Counted from the first letter of the stretch, positions 7,634 through 17,485 are shown. The stretch is 64,000 bases of DNA from JAFLBI01 sp964616465 (GCA_964616465.1 CAZTTO010000003.1:62001-126000); one strand, 5' to 3'. Notes: generated from the letters alone by a model not told the origin. Translations and numbers: made by a program.

Positions 7634-9604
7634 ATGATTAACTTAGTACCGATGAACCCTTCTCATTTTATAAGAAGAATTTTTTGTCTGTTTATATCCC
7701 TCAGTTTCATTTGTTCTGTTGCTGTAGCGCAGGATGCAAATGTATTTTTTCAACGAGCAACACAAAAACTGAATCAAAAAAATTATACTGGCGCTTTGGC
7801 TGACTACAATAGAGTAATTGAAGTTGATCCAGCATTTGAAAATATTTATTTCAACAGGGGTATTGTAAAGCGACTACTTAAAGATTATACAGGAGCATTG
7901 GAAGATTTAAATATTGCAGCTGAGGATAGTCCCCTAGATGCTGACATATACATGAATCGTGGTGTTGTTAAAGGATTACTGAATGATTTTAAAGGAGCAA
8001 TTGATGATTATTCGAAAGCTTTGGAATTAAACCCACAAATGGCATCTGCATATTTTAATCGTGGTATTGCTAAGGATCAAAATAAAGATTATACTGGTGC
8101 ACTACAAGATTATAATCGTGCAGCAGAAATGATGCCTACCAATGCCGATGTATTTTTTAACAGAGGTGTAGTAAAAGCCATTTTTGGAGATCCCGATGGT
8201 GCAATTAATGATTACACCAGAGCTATTGCTTTACGCAATCAATTTTGGAATGCCTACTTTAATAGAGGAATGGAATATGCAAAAAAGCAAGATAGAACGG
8301 CTGCTATTCGAGATTTCACTTCTTGTATACAATTTCAACCAAGTTTTGCTAGTGCCTATTTTAGTAGAGGGTTAGAAAAAAGCTATATGGGCGACTGTTC
8401 TGGAGCCATCAACGACTATACACAAGCGTTACGATTAGAGCCAAGAAATGCCGATGTGTACTATAACAGAGCTATTTGTCGTGCTCAAAACAATGATAAA
8501 AATGCTGCATTAGAAGATTATAATAGAGCAATTGAAATAAATTCAGAGCTGCAGAATATTTTTTTTAATAGAGGTATCATTAGAAGCAACTTAAACGATT
8601 TTAATGGAGCTATTATTGACTTTGATAAGGCCATATCAAAAGATCCGAACAATGCCGATATATTTTATAATAGAGCTATTGCAAAAAGGAACATTGGAAA
8701 TTATACAGCGGCAGCTCAAGATTTTGATAAAGCTATTCAACTAAAGCCAAACCAAGCCGATATTTATCTCAATAGAGCATATAACAAAAGTTTTCAAGGA
8801 AATACACAAGGGGCTATTGACGATTTCAGTAAAGCAATTAGTATGAACGCTAATTTGTGGGATGCCTATATTGGAAGAGCACAAGAATTTGAGAAAAAAG
8901 AACAATGGCGCCAAGCTGAAGAGGATTTGAATAGAGTAATAGCACAACAAAGTAGAAATGCATATGCATATTTTGTGCGGGGACTGATAAAAGCAAAACA
9001 GCGAGACTCTATTGGAGCAATAGCCGATTATACAACATCTTTGAGTATTCAGAACAATAATGCCGATGTGTACTTTAATAGAGGTATTGAAAGAAGCAAA
9101 CAGAAAAACTACAGAACAGCAATAGAAGATTATTCTGCAGCCATTAGAATTAATCCACGATTAGCAGGGGCCTTTTATAACAGAGGAATTGCAAAAGCAG
9201 CATTAAATGATTTTAATGGAGCATTACAAGATTATAACAGAGTGGTGCAATTGAACCCTGATGCAGAAAATATTTATTTTAATAGAGGAATAGAAAAAAA
9301 TAGAACCAATCAGTTTGCTGCTGCAATCAACGATTTTAATATGGCTTTGAATAAGGACCCTAATAACCCCGATATTTATTTAAACAGAGGAATATCAAGA
9401 AGCTTGTTAAAAGACCATAGAAATGCAATAAGTGACTATAGCAAGGCTATTGAAATGGATGCAGATCATGCAGAGGCATATTATTATAGAGCAATTTCCA
9501 GAAGAGCCGTTGGTGAATTAGCTGGTGCCTGCGAAGATGCAACTAGGGCGCTTTCTTTAGGCAATGACAAAGCAAGATTTATGAAAGCAGAGCTTTGTAA
9601 ATAA
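7634..9604 (+). CDS. Exported protein of about 18 tetratricopeptide repeats
   Basis: 656 residues. A signal peptide ends near residue 33 (SVAVAQ). The rest is a near-uninterrupted array of 34-residue TPR units, each with a variant of YFNRGIxK followed by DYxGAIxDYxRAI and xPxxAD. (656-33)/34 gives about 18 repeats, with no other domain. Such a superhelix is a protein-binding scaffold, probably periplasmic. The ATG at 7652 (MNPSHFIRR) is an alternative start. The VOC gene follows after 2 bp. Partners are unknown. Confidence 0.88.
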   Translation: MINLVPMNPSHFIRRIFCLFISLSFICSVAVAQDANVFFQRATQKLNQKNYTGALADYNRVIEVDPAFENIYFNRGIVKRLLKDYTGALEDLNIAAEDSPLDADIYMNRGVVKGLLNDFKGAIDDYSKALELNPQMASAYFNRGIAKDQNKDYTGALQDYNRAAEMMPTNADVFFNRGVVKAIFGDPDGAINDYTRAIALRNQFWNAYFNRGMEYAKKQDRTAAIRDFTSCIQFQPSFASAYFSRGLEKSYMGDCSGAINDYTQALRLEPRNADVYYNRAICRAQNNDKNAALEDYNRAIEINSELQNIFFNRGIIRSNLNDFNGAIIDFDKAISKDPNNADIFYNRAIAKRNIGNYTAAAQDFDKAIQLKPNQADIYLNRAYNKSFQGNTQGAIDDFSKAISMNANLWDAYIGRAQEFEKKEQWRQAEEDLNRVIAQQSRNAYAYFVRGLIKAKQRDSIGAIADYTTSLSIQNNNADVYFNRGIERSKQKNYRTAIEDYSAAIRINPRLAGAFYNRGIAKAALNDFNGALQDYNRVVQLNPDAENIYFNRGIEKNRTNQFAAAINDFNMALNKDPNNPDIYLNRGISRSLLKDHRNAISDYSKAIEMDADHAEAYYYRAISRRAVGELAGACEDATRALSLGNDKARFMKAELCK

Positions 9605-9606
9605 AT

Positions 9607-9990
9607 ATGTTGTTGGGTATTCATCATATTGCCATTATTTGCTCGAATTATGAAATCTCTAAAAAGTTTTATACAGAGATATTGGGACTAACAGTTATTC
9701 GAGAAGTGTATAGAAAAGATAGGAATTCATATAAACTTGATTTAGCCCTCAACAACCAATATGTAATTGAACTCTTTTCATTTCCCAACCCCCCTAATAG
9801 ACCAAGTAGACCAGAAGCAAGCGGATTGAGACATCTTGCTTTTAAAGTGAATGATATAGAATCAGTTTGTAAAACACTACAAGAGAAAGGGGTTATCTCC
9901 GAACCAATTAGAATAGATCCATATACCAAAAAAAAATATACTTTTTTTCAAGACCCAGACGGGTTACCGATTGAACTATATTCTGAATAA
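9607..9990 (+). CDS. VOC (glyoxalase-fold) family protein, YaeR-like
   Basis: 127 residues, two beta-alpha-beta-beta-beta modules. Likely metal ligands are the histidine of GIHHIAI near residue 6, a glutamate in YVIELFSF, the histidine in LRHLAFKV, and the glutamate in GLPIELY near the C-terminus. This set matches small single-domain glyoxalase/dioxygenase superfamily members such as YaeR/SMU1112c. The substrate cannot be told from sequence. Cytosolic, 2 bp downstream of the TPR gene. Confidence 0.8.
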   Translation: MLLGIHHIAIICSNYEISKKFYTEILGLTVIREVYRKDRNSYKLDLALNNQYVIELFSFPNPPNRPSRPEASGLRHLAFKVNDIESVCKTLQEKGVISEPIRIDPYTKKKYTFFQDPDGLPIELYSE

Positions 9991-10007
9991 ATGAGTACAT
10001 TCACAAT

Positions 10008-10427
10008 ATGTCAAACACCATAAGAAACATACTAATTGTTATTGTTGGCTGTATTGCGGGAAGTATTATTAATATGATTCTAGTAAATACAGGAAATTTA
10101 TTAATACCGTCACCTGAAGGATCAGATTTAAAAACAATGGAGGGATTAGAAAAAGCAATGTTGCTCATGGAGCCCCAACATTTTATAATGCCCTTTTTAG
10201 CGCATGCCATAGGGACCCTAACAGCCTCGTGGATAATTGCAAAGTATGCAGCATCTGCTCATATTTGGTGTGTATTAGTAGCCGTCCTGTTTTTTTTCTT
10301 AGGAGGATTTTACATGACTACCATTTTATCTGCGCCGCAATGGTTTGAAATAACAGACTTGCTGGGAGCTTATTTTCCAATGGGTGTTCTTGGTTATTGG
10401 TTAGGAATAAAAAAGAAAGAAAAATGA
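10008..10427 (+). CDS. Small integral membrane protein of unknown function
   Basis: 139 residues with four predicted membrane segments: about residues 8-27, 60-80, 86-107 and 118-134. It ends in a positively charged tail (GIKKKEK). No motif was recognised. The stop overlaps the start of the next gene in ATGA, implying translational coupling with the exported esterase-fold protein. Confidence 0.72.
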   Translation: MSNTIRNILIVIVGCIAGSIINMILVNTGNLLIPSPEGSDLKTMEGLEKAMLLMEPQHFIMPFLAHAIGTLTASWIIAKYAASAHIWCVLVAVLFFFLGGFYMTTILSAPQWFEITDLLGAYFPMGVLGYWLGIKKKEK

Positions 10428-11596
10428 AAACTTACGTAACCGTTGTTTTGCTATCCTCTTGTTTGTTGAGTTTTTTTCACAGCGCAAGTGCACAAAAATT
10501 TGAAAGCTATCGACTTCTGGCTGATACTATTTGGAATTCAACAAATTTAGGATATGAAAGACCACTACAAATTCATGTTCCACTTGAATATCAAAAAGAA
10601 AATAATCAAAGGAAGTACCCTGTTATTCTAATATTTGATCAACAAAATAAAAGAGCCTATCAATATTTATTATCAACCATAGATTATTTAACCAGTGTTG
10701 ATCAAATGCCCGCATCAATTATTGTTGGCGTTCAATCGAATGAATTAAATAGATACTATGAAACACAACTGATACAAGCAGACCCTTTAGCAAAGGGCGA
10801 ACAAAACGAACAGTTTATTATTAAAGAGCTACTACCCTGGCTACAAAACAGTCTACAAGGATCAACATTTACCATGTTAATGGGTCATTCTCGGTATGGT
10901 TTTTTTACAACACATCTTTGGCAAAAATATCCTTCAAAAATTCAAGCATGTATTGCTTCAAGTCCATTCTTCTTCCAAGAAAACGTGAATTTGGTTGATT
11001 CAATGGCTGTAGTATTTAAAAAAGCGAATGCTTTTCCTACTAAAAGCTATTATAGCTTTGGGATTGGGAATGATTATCCGGATGATTACAAAAAGATGAT
11101 AGAAAAAATAGCTGCATTTCAATCAAGTAACATCCTAATAAACGGCGAGTTGTTTAAAGAAGCCGACCACCATGCAACACCAGGACTTTTAGCCAATCAT
11201 TCGCTTTATAAAATTTTTGAATATTGGAATACCCAGCAAATTCAATACTTCAAAAAAGCTATACCTAATAAAGACAGCCTAAAAAGATATATGAACGAAA
11301 TAGAAAAACATTATGGTTCCCCTATATCTTTTTCTTTGGGGACAATGAATGGAAAGGGCTGGGATTATTATGGCAAAGAAAAATATCAACAAGCAATAGA
11401 TGCATGGACTCTGGCCTTAGAACATTATTCTTCATTTACAGAATTTTATTTATTTATTGCGGGAGCGCTCAAAAAAAGCGGGAAGCCTTACATTGAATGG
11501 ATTAACCGATTTAAAAAAGAGCTCCCCAACTCTCAGTTTTATACTGCAGATGAAAAAGCGCAATTGTTAGAGGAACTAAAACAGGAAGGATATTGA
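10424..11596 (+). CDS. Exported esterase-fold (alpha/beta hydrolase) protein with C-terminal helical region
   Basis: 390 residues from the ATG at 10424, which gives a clean signal peptide (MKTYVTVVLLSSCLLSFF, ending SASAQ). The body matches the putative esterase family PF00756 (siderophore esterase/antigen 85 type): an opening strand RPLQIHVPLEY, YPVILIFDQQ, and the nucleophile elbow GHSRYG at about residue 155. A catalytic histidine is likely in EADHHATPG. The last 100 residues look TPR-like (GKEKYQQAIDAWTLALEHY). Coupled to the membrane gene upstream. Substrate unknown. Confidence 0.8.
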   Translation: MKTYVTVVLLSSCLLSFFHSASAQKFESYRLLADTIWNSTNLGYERPLQIHVPLEYQKENNQRKYPVILIFDQQNKRAYQYLLSTIDYLTSVDQMPASIIVGVQSNELNRYYETQLIQADPLAKGEQNEQFIIKELLPWLQNSLQGSTFTMLMGHSRYGFFTTHLWQKYPSKIQACIASSPFFFQENVNLVDSMAVVFKKANAFPTKSYYSFGIGNDYPDDYKKMIEKIAAFQSSNILINGELFKEADHHATPGLLANHSLYKIFEYWNTQQIQYFKKAIPNKDSLKRYMNEIEKHYGSPISFSLGTMNGKGWDYYGKEKYQQAIDAWTLALEHYSSFTEFYLFIAGALKKSGKPYIEWINRFKKELPNSQFYTADEKAQLLEELKQEGY

Positions 11597-11612
11597 TTGA
11601 AAGCTTTGGAGC

Positions 11613-12461
11613 ATGTTAGAAAAAATTAAGCAAATAGTTAAAGTCTTACATCCAAGGTATACAACCATCTTTGTTGATTATGCAGAACAGTTAGGCCCTA
11701 GATATGGTGTAACTCGGCCCCCACATGCTAAGCTGTATGAAATTTTACTATCTCAACAAGAAAGCATTAATCAACACATAGAAGTAGCAAAACAATATAC
11801 CCCATGGCTTAATGGATTAAGCGAACACCAAACAAATTCGCATGAGCCATATTTGAAGAACGGATATATGCCAGCTTTAGATTTGTTGATGCTTTATGCT
11901 CTGCTCATACAAGAGCAACCGCAGCACTATATTGAAGTAGGTTGTGGTACATCAACAAGGGTGGCATTTAGTGCAAAAAAACAACACCAAATCAATACAA
12001 AAATTATAGCAGTTGATCCTACACCAAGATTACCCGTGCTAGATTTGGTTGACCAACATATTTGCGCCACCATGCAATCGTTAGATATTCAATGGTGGAA
12101 GCAGTGGAGCGACAGGGATCTTTTGTTCATTGACAATAGCCATAGAGCACTTCCCGGATCTGATGTAACAACGTTCTTTTTAGAAGTTCTGCCCGAATTG
12201 CCAAAAGGTATGTTGCTACACATTCACGATATTTACTGGCCATATGATTATCCTACTAATATGTGTGAAAGAGGTTATAATGAACAGTATTTATTAGCAC
12301 AAGCAATTTTACTTCAACCAGAACGATATGAAATAATTGCAGCTAATCATTGGTTCACAACCGATGTGGTTTGGAAACAAACAAGAGAAGCGCTGTGGGC
12401 TAGCACAACAAAAGAAAAGCTAGAAAAAACGGGCTGCTCTTTTTGGTGTAGAATAAAATAG
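11613..12461 (+). CDS. Class I SAM-dependent methyltransferase
   Basis: 282 residues. The SAM-binding motif I is YIEVGCGTSTR near residue 107, followed by IIAVDPTPR (motif II acidic residue) and DLLFIDNSHRA, the pattern of Methyltransf_24-type enzymes. HIHDIYWPYDYP later in the chain carries conserved histidine and aspartate. No signal peptide. Substrate not predictable. Its TAG stop is 1 bp from the TAA of the convergent thioredoxin-like gene. Confidence 0.8.
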   Translation: MLEKIKQIVKVLHPRYTTIFVDYAEQLGPRYGVTRPPHAKLYEILLSQQESINQHIEVAKQYTPWLNGLSEHQTNSHEPYLKNGYMPALDLLMLYALLIQEQPQHYIEVGCGTSTRVAFSAKKQHQINTKIIAVDPTPRLPVLDLVDQHICATMQSLDIQWWKQWSDRDLLFIDNSHRALPGSDVTTFFLEVLPELPKGMLLHIHDIYWPYDYPTNMCERGYNEQYLLAQAILLQPERYEIIAANHWFTTDVVWKQTREALWASTTKEKLEKTGCSFWCRIK

Positions 12462-12462
12462 C

Positions 12463-13923
12463 TTATTTACTTTTGTTTTTTATAAGCTGATCAAACTGCT
12501 CTAACGATAGTTGTTTTGCAATAATTCTTTTATCCTTGTCTAAAAGATAAAAAGTAGGCGTTGATCGAATATCATATAGTTGTCGGTAATTAGGAATGCC
12601 CTGTTTAAAGTCGGCTTCTTTTTCCTGCTTTGGTTGATATACGTGTACCCAGTTGGTCAACGACTTATCTTTTATAAACGAATTCCATTCAGCCATAGCA
12701 GCTTCGTCTGTATTTACCCCAACGAGTGTTACACCAAAATTTTTCCATGATGCATTATAAATAGAATCAACCCGAGGAACAGTTTCTTTACAGTGTCCAC
12801 AGTTAGGATCCCAAAAAGAAATAAAAGTAAAAGAGGCCCTAACATCATCTAATACAAATCTTCCACCCTCTTTTTTAGCTAGTTGAAGTTGTGGTGCAGG
12901 TAAACCAATTTGATTGGCAATTAAACTATAGCCCCGTTCAAAAACAGTTTTTTTGGATGCAGCATTAAGTATGGTTGTATCTCCTTTTAAATAAAACTGC
13001 TCAAATAAATAAACAAATACCTTGTCCTGACCCATATACTCAGGCTGAATGTATTTGTTGGTAAATTTCATTAACAGATAAGGATACAGCTCTTTCGTAC
13101 CCTTTGCGCTCAACAACATGAATTTAATTTCTGGAATGATTGAGTCGGCATCGGGAGAAACATATTGAGAAAAATACTCATCAATTTTTGGTTCAAAAAA
13201 TGGAGTGCGTAGTAGGCGCTCATCGTTAAACAGAACATCGTCCCAAAAATGTTCTTTTACATATCTATAAGGATACAGTGAATCGGCTTTACCATTGATA
13301 ATAGGAATGGGAGGAACTTCGGGTCGTTTCATTGCATTCAGAAAAGCGCTGAGATTACTAGTAGGATTTTTTTGAACAAAAGAAAAGCGAAGTTGCTTTA
13401 ACTGGTCATCAAACTTTTTGTAATCAGACCGAAGGCGATTTTTTTCCTCTTCTGTTTTTGCCTGTTGGAAAGCAACATCAATTTGTTGTAACTGTAAAGC
13501 TAATGCGCCACTCTCTTTTGTATATTGAAGAAACAAGGTGTTGTCTTCTGAACCTAAAATTTGAAACTCTTCTTTTTTAATTGTATCACCCAATAAAGAA
13601 AAGCGCTGTTGTTGATCCATTAAGAATTCTTGCAAAATGTATTTCTCAGGACTCACTAAAAAGTAAATACCACCGGGATATTTTTCTTTTCTTTGAAAGA
13701 CACCTTCGCTTTGTGCATTTAGCTTTACAGAATCTACAAGAATGCGCGATTTACCATAATATGAACCCAAGTACACAACGGTATTCTTTAAAGGTGCAAC
13801 ACGCACTTTAATGCTGGGACCAGAAACAGGTGGATTGGTGGTCGTATTTTTCTTAACCGTGTTTTGGCTTTCGCCCACCAAAAATATACCCACAAACAAG
13901 CATAGTAAAAATCCGTGTTTCAT
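12463..13923 (-). CDS. Exported TlpA-type thioredoxin-like protein with DUF4369-like N-terminus
   Basis: 486 residues. A signal peptide covers about residues 1-19. The N-terminal part (IKVRVAPLKNTVVYLGSYYG...) resembles DUF4369, the middle is helical, and the C-terminal ~150 residues are a thioredoxin fold with the redox pair in FWDPNCGHCKE (cysteines near 375 and 378) and a cis-proline in RSTPTF. Bacteroidota carry many such periplasmic oxidoreductases, linked to disulfide reduction or cytochrome c maturation. Partners are unknown here. Confidence 0.85.
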   Translation of the reverse strand: MKHGFLLCLFVGIFLVGESQNTVKKNTTTNPPVSGPSIKVRVAPLKNTVVYLGSYYGKSRILVDSVKLNAQSEGVFQRKEKYPGGIYFLVSPEKYILQEFLMDQQQRFSLLGDTIKKEEFQILGSEDNTLFLQYTKESGALALQLQQIDVAFQQAKTEEEKNRLRSDYKKFDDQLKQLRFSFVQKNPTSNLSAFLNAMKRPEVPPIPIINGKADSLYPYRYVKEHFWDDVLFNDERLLRTPFFEPKIDEYFSQYVSPDADSIIPEIKFMLLSAKGTKELYPYLLMKFTNKYIQPEYMGQDKVFVYLFEQFYLKGDTTILNAASKKTVFERGYSLIANQIGLPAPQLQLAKKEGGRFVLDDVRASFTFISFWDPNCGHCKETVPRVDSIYNASWKNFGVTLVGVNTDEAAMAEWNSFIKDKSLTNWVHVYQPKQEKEADFKQGIPNYRQLYDIRSTPTFYLLDKDKRIIAKQLSLEQFDQLIKNKSK

Positions 13924-13971
13924 TATCCTTTCTTATTTGATTCATAAAAATGGCACTGACAAAGAAGAAAT

Positions 13972-16275
13972 TTAATTGCCGTATTCGCTTAAGAATTTAA
14001 TACGCATAATTTTTAATTGCTCCCATGTATAGTTATACTCTGCCAATTCTTGTTGTGCTACTTGCAAAGAAGAAGTTTCACAACTTTTGAAGTATTCAAT
14101 AATTTCATCTTGGTCAACTTCATCTAACCATTCATCAATAGCATAGTCCAGGTTGAGTCTCGTTCCGCTTGCAGCAATGGTTTCCATTTCTTCCAAAAGT
14201 TCATCCAAGCGAAGACCCTTGTTTTTAGCAATGGTTTCTAAAGAAATTTTTCTATCTGTATTTTGAATGATATAAATTTTATTGCTGCTCTTATTGGCAA
14301 CACCCTTCAAAATAAAATCGTCGGGTTTAACTATATCATTTTCTTCAACATACTTAGCAATTAATTCAACAAATGGCTTACCATATTTAATGGCTTTACC
14401 CTTACTCACTCCCTGACATTTTTCCAGTTCTTCCAAAGTGGTGGGATATAAAATACTCATATCCTGCAAAGAAGTTTCTAGGAAAACAACAAAAGGAGGT
14501 AAGGATTTTTTCTTTGCTTCTTTTTGACGCAGGTCTTTTAACAAAGTGAACAATTGTTCGTCGGCAACAGCTGCACCCCCGCCAGCACTAGATTCACCCT
14601 CATCGTCATCCGCCATTGCATTTTCAAAAAGATTGTTTAGTACAATTGGAAGAGAGCCTGGTTTTTTCATCCACTTTTTTCCCTTATCAGTAATCTTAAG
14701 TAAACCGTATTCTTCAATATCTTTTCTAATTAAATCTTCGAGCATCATTTGGCGAATGAGGCTATTCCAAAAATGAGCATCTTTTTCTTTTCCAAGTCCA
14801 AACACAGCCAATTGCTCATGTCTGAATAAAGAAATTTGTGGAGTGAGTTTACCCATGGTAATGTTAACCACATAATCAATTGGAAAGCGCTCATCAAGCG
14901 CTTCAATGACTTTCAGCGCAATGAGTCCTTCTGCTTTTGCTTCAATTTTAGGTTTAGGTGTACAGTTATCGCATCCACCAGTTGAACCACATAATCCCGT
15001 ATTCCACTCTTCACCAAAATAGTGTAATAAAATCTTTCTTCTACACACACAGCTTTCGGCGTAGGAAACGGTTTCATCAATCAGTTGTGCGCCTACTTCT
15101 CTTTCACTCAACGGTTTATCGCGCATGAGGTGTTCAAGTTTGGCAACATCTTTATGAGAATAGTAGAGAATACATTTGCCTTCTAATCCATCTCTACCTG
15201 CACGACCTGTTTCTTGATAATAGTTTTCAATTGACTTAGGAATGTTATAATGAATAACAAAACGAATGTCTGGCTTATCAATACCCATTCCAAAAGCAAT
15301 GGTAGCAACAATAACTTGCACCTGTTCATTTAAAAACAGGTCTTGACGTTCTGCACGAAGCTTTTGGTCAAGTCCTGCGTGATATGCAACGGCTTTAATT
15401 TGATTAGCAACTAAAATATCAGCAAGTTCTTCAGTAGTTTTTCTATTCAAAGAATAAATAATACCACTTTTGCCTTTGTTCTGAGAAATGAAGCGAACAA
15501 TATGTTTAATGGTGTCTTCCTTTTTAATCTTAGGCTGAATCTCGTAGTATAAATTCTCACGATTGAAGGAAGAAATAAAAATCTCAGGAGTTCTTAATCC
15601 CAGATTCTTAACAATATCGCTTTGCACCTTAGGAGTGGCCGTAGCAGTAAGCGCCATAACGGGAGCGTCGGGCTTAATTTGGTCCATCATTTCTCTCAGC
15701 CTGCGGTACTCTGGTCTAAAGTCGTGGCCCCACTCAGAAATACAGTGCGCTTCATCTACAGCAAAAAAAGAAATATGTAAATCGGCAAAAAACTCAAGGT
15801 TATCTTGTTTTGTTAGCGTTTCGGGAGCCACATACAAGAGTTTGGTTTTACCGGCTAATAAATCTGACTTAACTGTTTTGATTTGTGCCTTCGTAAGAGA
15901 AGAGTTTAAGAAATGTGCAACATCATCCTTTTCAGAATATCCACGCACCAAATCAACCTGGTTTTTCATTAGAGCGATTAGGGGAGAAACCACAATTGCA
16001 ACCCCCTCGCTGATCATAGCAGGTAGTTGGTAGCAAAGACTTTTTCCGCCACCGGTTGGCATAATTACAAACGTATCGCGGCCCGCCAACAAATTGCTAA
16101 TAGCCTCTTCTTGTCGGCCTTTAAATTCTGAAAACCCAAAATAGTGTTGGAGACCCTTGTACATATCCATGCCCCCAACCAAATTGGAGGTTGGTGTTGT
16201 TCTTTTTTCTGTTGAAGCAGCTTTCTTCTTTCTCGAAACCGGGGTCGCTGCTGCTTTTGTTGTTTTTGTAGCCAT
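13972..16275 (-). CDS. recQ: RecQ, ATP-dependent DNA helicase
   Basis: 3'-5' superfamily 2 helicase for recombination and fork repair. 767 residues. After a basic N-terminal extension of ~35 residues come Walker A TGGGKS (74-79), DEAH (174-177), motif VI GRAGRDG, the RQC zinc cluster (CVCRR... CGSTGGCDNC), a winged helix, and an HRDC domain (LEELEKCQGVSKGKAIKYG). A C-terminal ~120-residue tail follows HRDC, seen in Bacteroidota RecQ. The basic Lys/Ala/Thr N-terminal tail is an unusual addition. Confidence 0.96.
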   Translation of the reverse strand: MATKTTKAAATPVSRKKKAASTEKRTTPTSNLVGGMDMYKGLQHYFGFSEFKGRQEEAISNLLAGRDTFVIMPTGGGKSLCYQLPAMISEGVAIVVSPLIALMKNQVDLVRGYSEKDDVAHFLNSSLTKAQIKTVKSDLLAGKTKLLYVAPETLTKQDNLEFFADLHISFFAVDEAHCISEWGHDFRPEYRRLREMMDQIKPDAPVMALTATATPKVQSDIVKNLGLRTPEIFISSFNRENLYYEIQPKIKKEDTIKHIVRFISQNKGKSGIIYSLNRKTTEELADILVANQIKAVAYHAGLDQKLRAERQDLFLNEQVQVIVATIAFGMGIDKPDIRFVIHYNIPKSIENYYQETGRAGRDGLEGKCILYYSHKDVAKLEHLMRDKPLSEREVGAQLIDETVSYAESCVCRRKILLHYFGEEWNTGLCGSTGGCDNCTPKPKIEAKAEGLIALKVIEALDERFPIDYVVNITMGKLTPQISLFRHEQLAVFGLGKEKDAHFWNSLIRQMMLEDLIRKDIEEYGLLKITDKGKKWMKKPGSLPIVLNNLFENAMADDDEGESSAGGGAAVADEQLFTLLKDLRQKEAKKKSLPPFVVFLETSLQDMSILYPTTLEELEKCQGVSKGKAIKYGKPFVELIAKYVEENDIVKPDDFILKGVANKSSNKIYIIQNTDRKISLETIAKNKGLRLDELLEEMETIAASGTRLNLDYAIDEWLDEVDQDEIIEYFKSCETSSLQVAQQELAEYNYTWEQLKIMRIKFLSEYGN

Positions 16276-16507
16276 GTTTTTGAATTAAAGCCTGGAAAGG
16301 CAGGGGGGTAAAGTTTGTCGAGCGGCGCAAAAAGCTGAAAATGAACTATTTGTATACTTTTTGTTTATGCCAGACAACCCTTTTTGTAAAAGGTTGACGA
16401 AGTTACGAAAAGGAATAGGTAAAAGCAATGCCCGCTTGTTAAAAAAACCTTACATAAAGGCTCAACAAGACCCATAAACTCAAATGGGCAATCTGTCAAG
16501 CGGAGTG
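16276..16507. other. Divergent gap between recQ and kdsD
   Basis: About 230 bp between two divergent genes. Apart from the kdsD -7 element at its right edge I see no conserved structure. Confidence 0.5.
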
Positions 16508-16515
16508 TACCTTTG
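16508..16515 (+). promoter_or_regulatory. -7 promoter element abutting kdsD
   Basis: TACCTTTG, exact TAnnTTTG, with only four bases (CCGT) before the kdsD ATG at 16520. Transcription would start at or next to the start codon, so the mRNA would be leaderless or nearly so. This also argues against the upstream ATG at 16484. Confidence 0.5.
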
Positions 16516-16519
16516 CCGT

Positions 16520-17485
16520 ATGAAGGCAAGTATAAAAGCTATTGCTCTGAAAACGATTGACTTGGAAGCAACATCCATAGCAGGATTAAAAAATTTTGTT
16601 GATGAATCGTTGGAGCGGGTGGTAGAAAAAATATTTCAGAGCAAGGGCCGATTGGTTGTGAGTGGAATTGGAAAAAGCGGCATTGTAGCACAAAAAATAG
16701 TTGCGACCCTTAATTCAACGGGAACTCCTTCAATATTTATGCATGCAGCAGATGCTATTCATGGCGATCTGGGAATGGTGCAGCCGAACGACCTCGTTAT
16801 GCTTATAAGCAAAAGCGGGGAAAGTCCAGAGATTAAGGTATTGGTTCCCCTTATTTTAGAAAGAGGAAATACCCTTATTGGCATGGTAGGCAACCTCCAA
16901 TCTTATTTAGCCCAATCTTCCCAACACATACTAAACACTTCTGTAACCCAAGAAGCTTGTCCAAATAATCTTGCACCTACTAGTAGTACAACAACACAAA
17001 TGGTTATGGGCGATGTGTTGGCTGTTTGTTTGATGGAGTTACGCGGATTTAAGGAAACCGATTTTGCACGTTTTCATCCAGGAGGCAATCTAGGAAAGCG
17101 CCTTTATCTAAGGGTAGAAGATGTATACACGCGCAATGAACGACCGCAGGTTGAGCCCAATGCTGGAATTCGTAAGGTAATTGTTGAAATGACCAACAAG
17201 CGTTTAGGTGTAACCGCTGTGGTGGATGCCAGCGGAAAAGCCACGGGCATCATTACAGATGGCGATTTAAGGAGGATGTTAGAAAGAACAGAAACCTGGG
17301 GAACAATGGTGGCAAAAGATATCATGTCGCCTAATCCAACCACGATTACCAGCGACGCATTAGCGGTTGAAGCCATGGAGCTTTTCAGAAAAAAAGATAT
17401 TACACAGCTGTTGGTGGTAGATATAAATGGAAAATATTTAGGTGTTTTACACCTGCATGATTTAGTTGAAGAAGGAATATTTTAA
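16520..17485 (+). CDS. kdsD: KdsD/KpsF-type D-arabinose 5-phosphate isomerase
   Basis: Interconverts ribulose 5-phosphate and arabinose 5-phosphate, the first step toward Kdo of lipopolysaccharide. 321 residues from ATG 16520. An SIS domain (about residues 30-165) has VSGIGKSGIVAQKIVATLNSTGTPS and LISKSGESPE; HPGGNLGKRL joins it to two CBS domains (about 200-320) with ITDGDLRRML. The architecture is the standard one. The next gene is manC, so this pair serves cell-surface sugar synthesis. Confidence 0.94.
   Translation: MKASIKAIALKTIDLEATSIAGLKNFVDESLERVVEKIFQSKGRLVVSGIGKSGIVAQKIVATLNSTGTPSIFMHAADAIHGDLGMVQPNDLVMLISKSGESPEIKVLVPLILERGNTLIGMVGNLQSYLAQSSQHILNTSVTQEACPNNLAPTSSTTTQMVMGDVLAVCLMELRGFKETDFARFHPGGNLGKRLYLRVEDVYTRNERPQVEPNAGIRKVIVEMTNKRLGVTAVVDASGKATGIITDGDLRRMLERTETWGTMVAKDIMSPNPTTITSDALAVEAMELFRKKDITQLLVVDINGKYLGVLHLHDLVEEGIF

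Noticed and set aside
7634..9604. Regular DNA repeats resembling a CRISPR array
   Set aside because: The periodicity is 102 bp and comes from coding TPR units, which are degenerate at DNA level; no short exact repeats with unique spacers exist.
15563..16033. Plus-strand frame of 156 codons
   Set aside because: Entirely opposite recQ, and its product has no recognisable domain.
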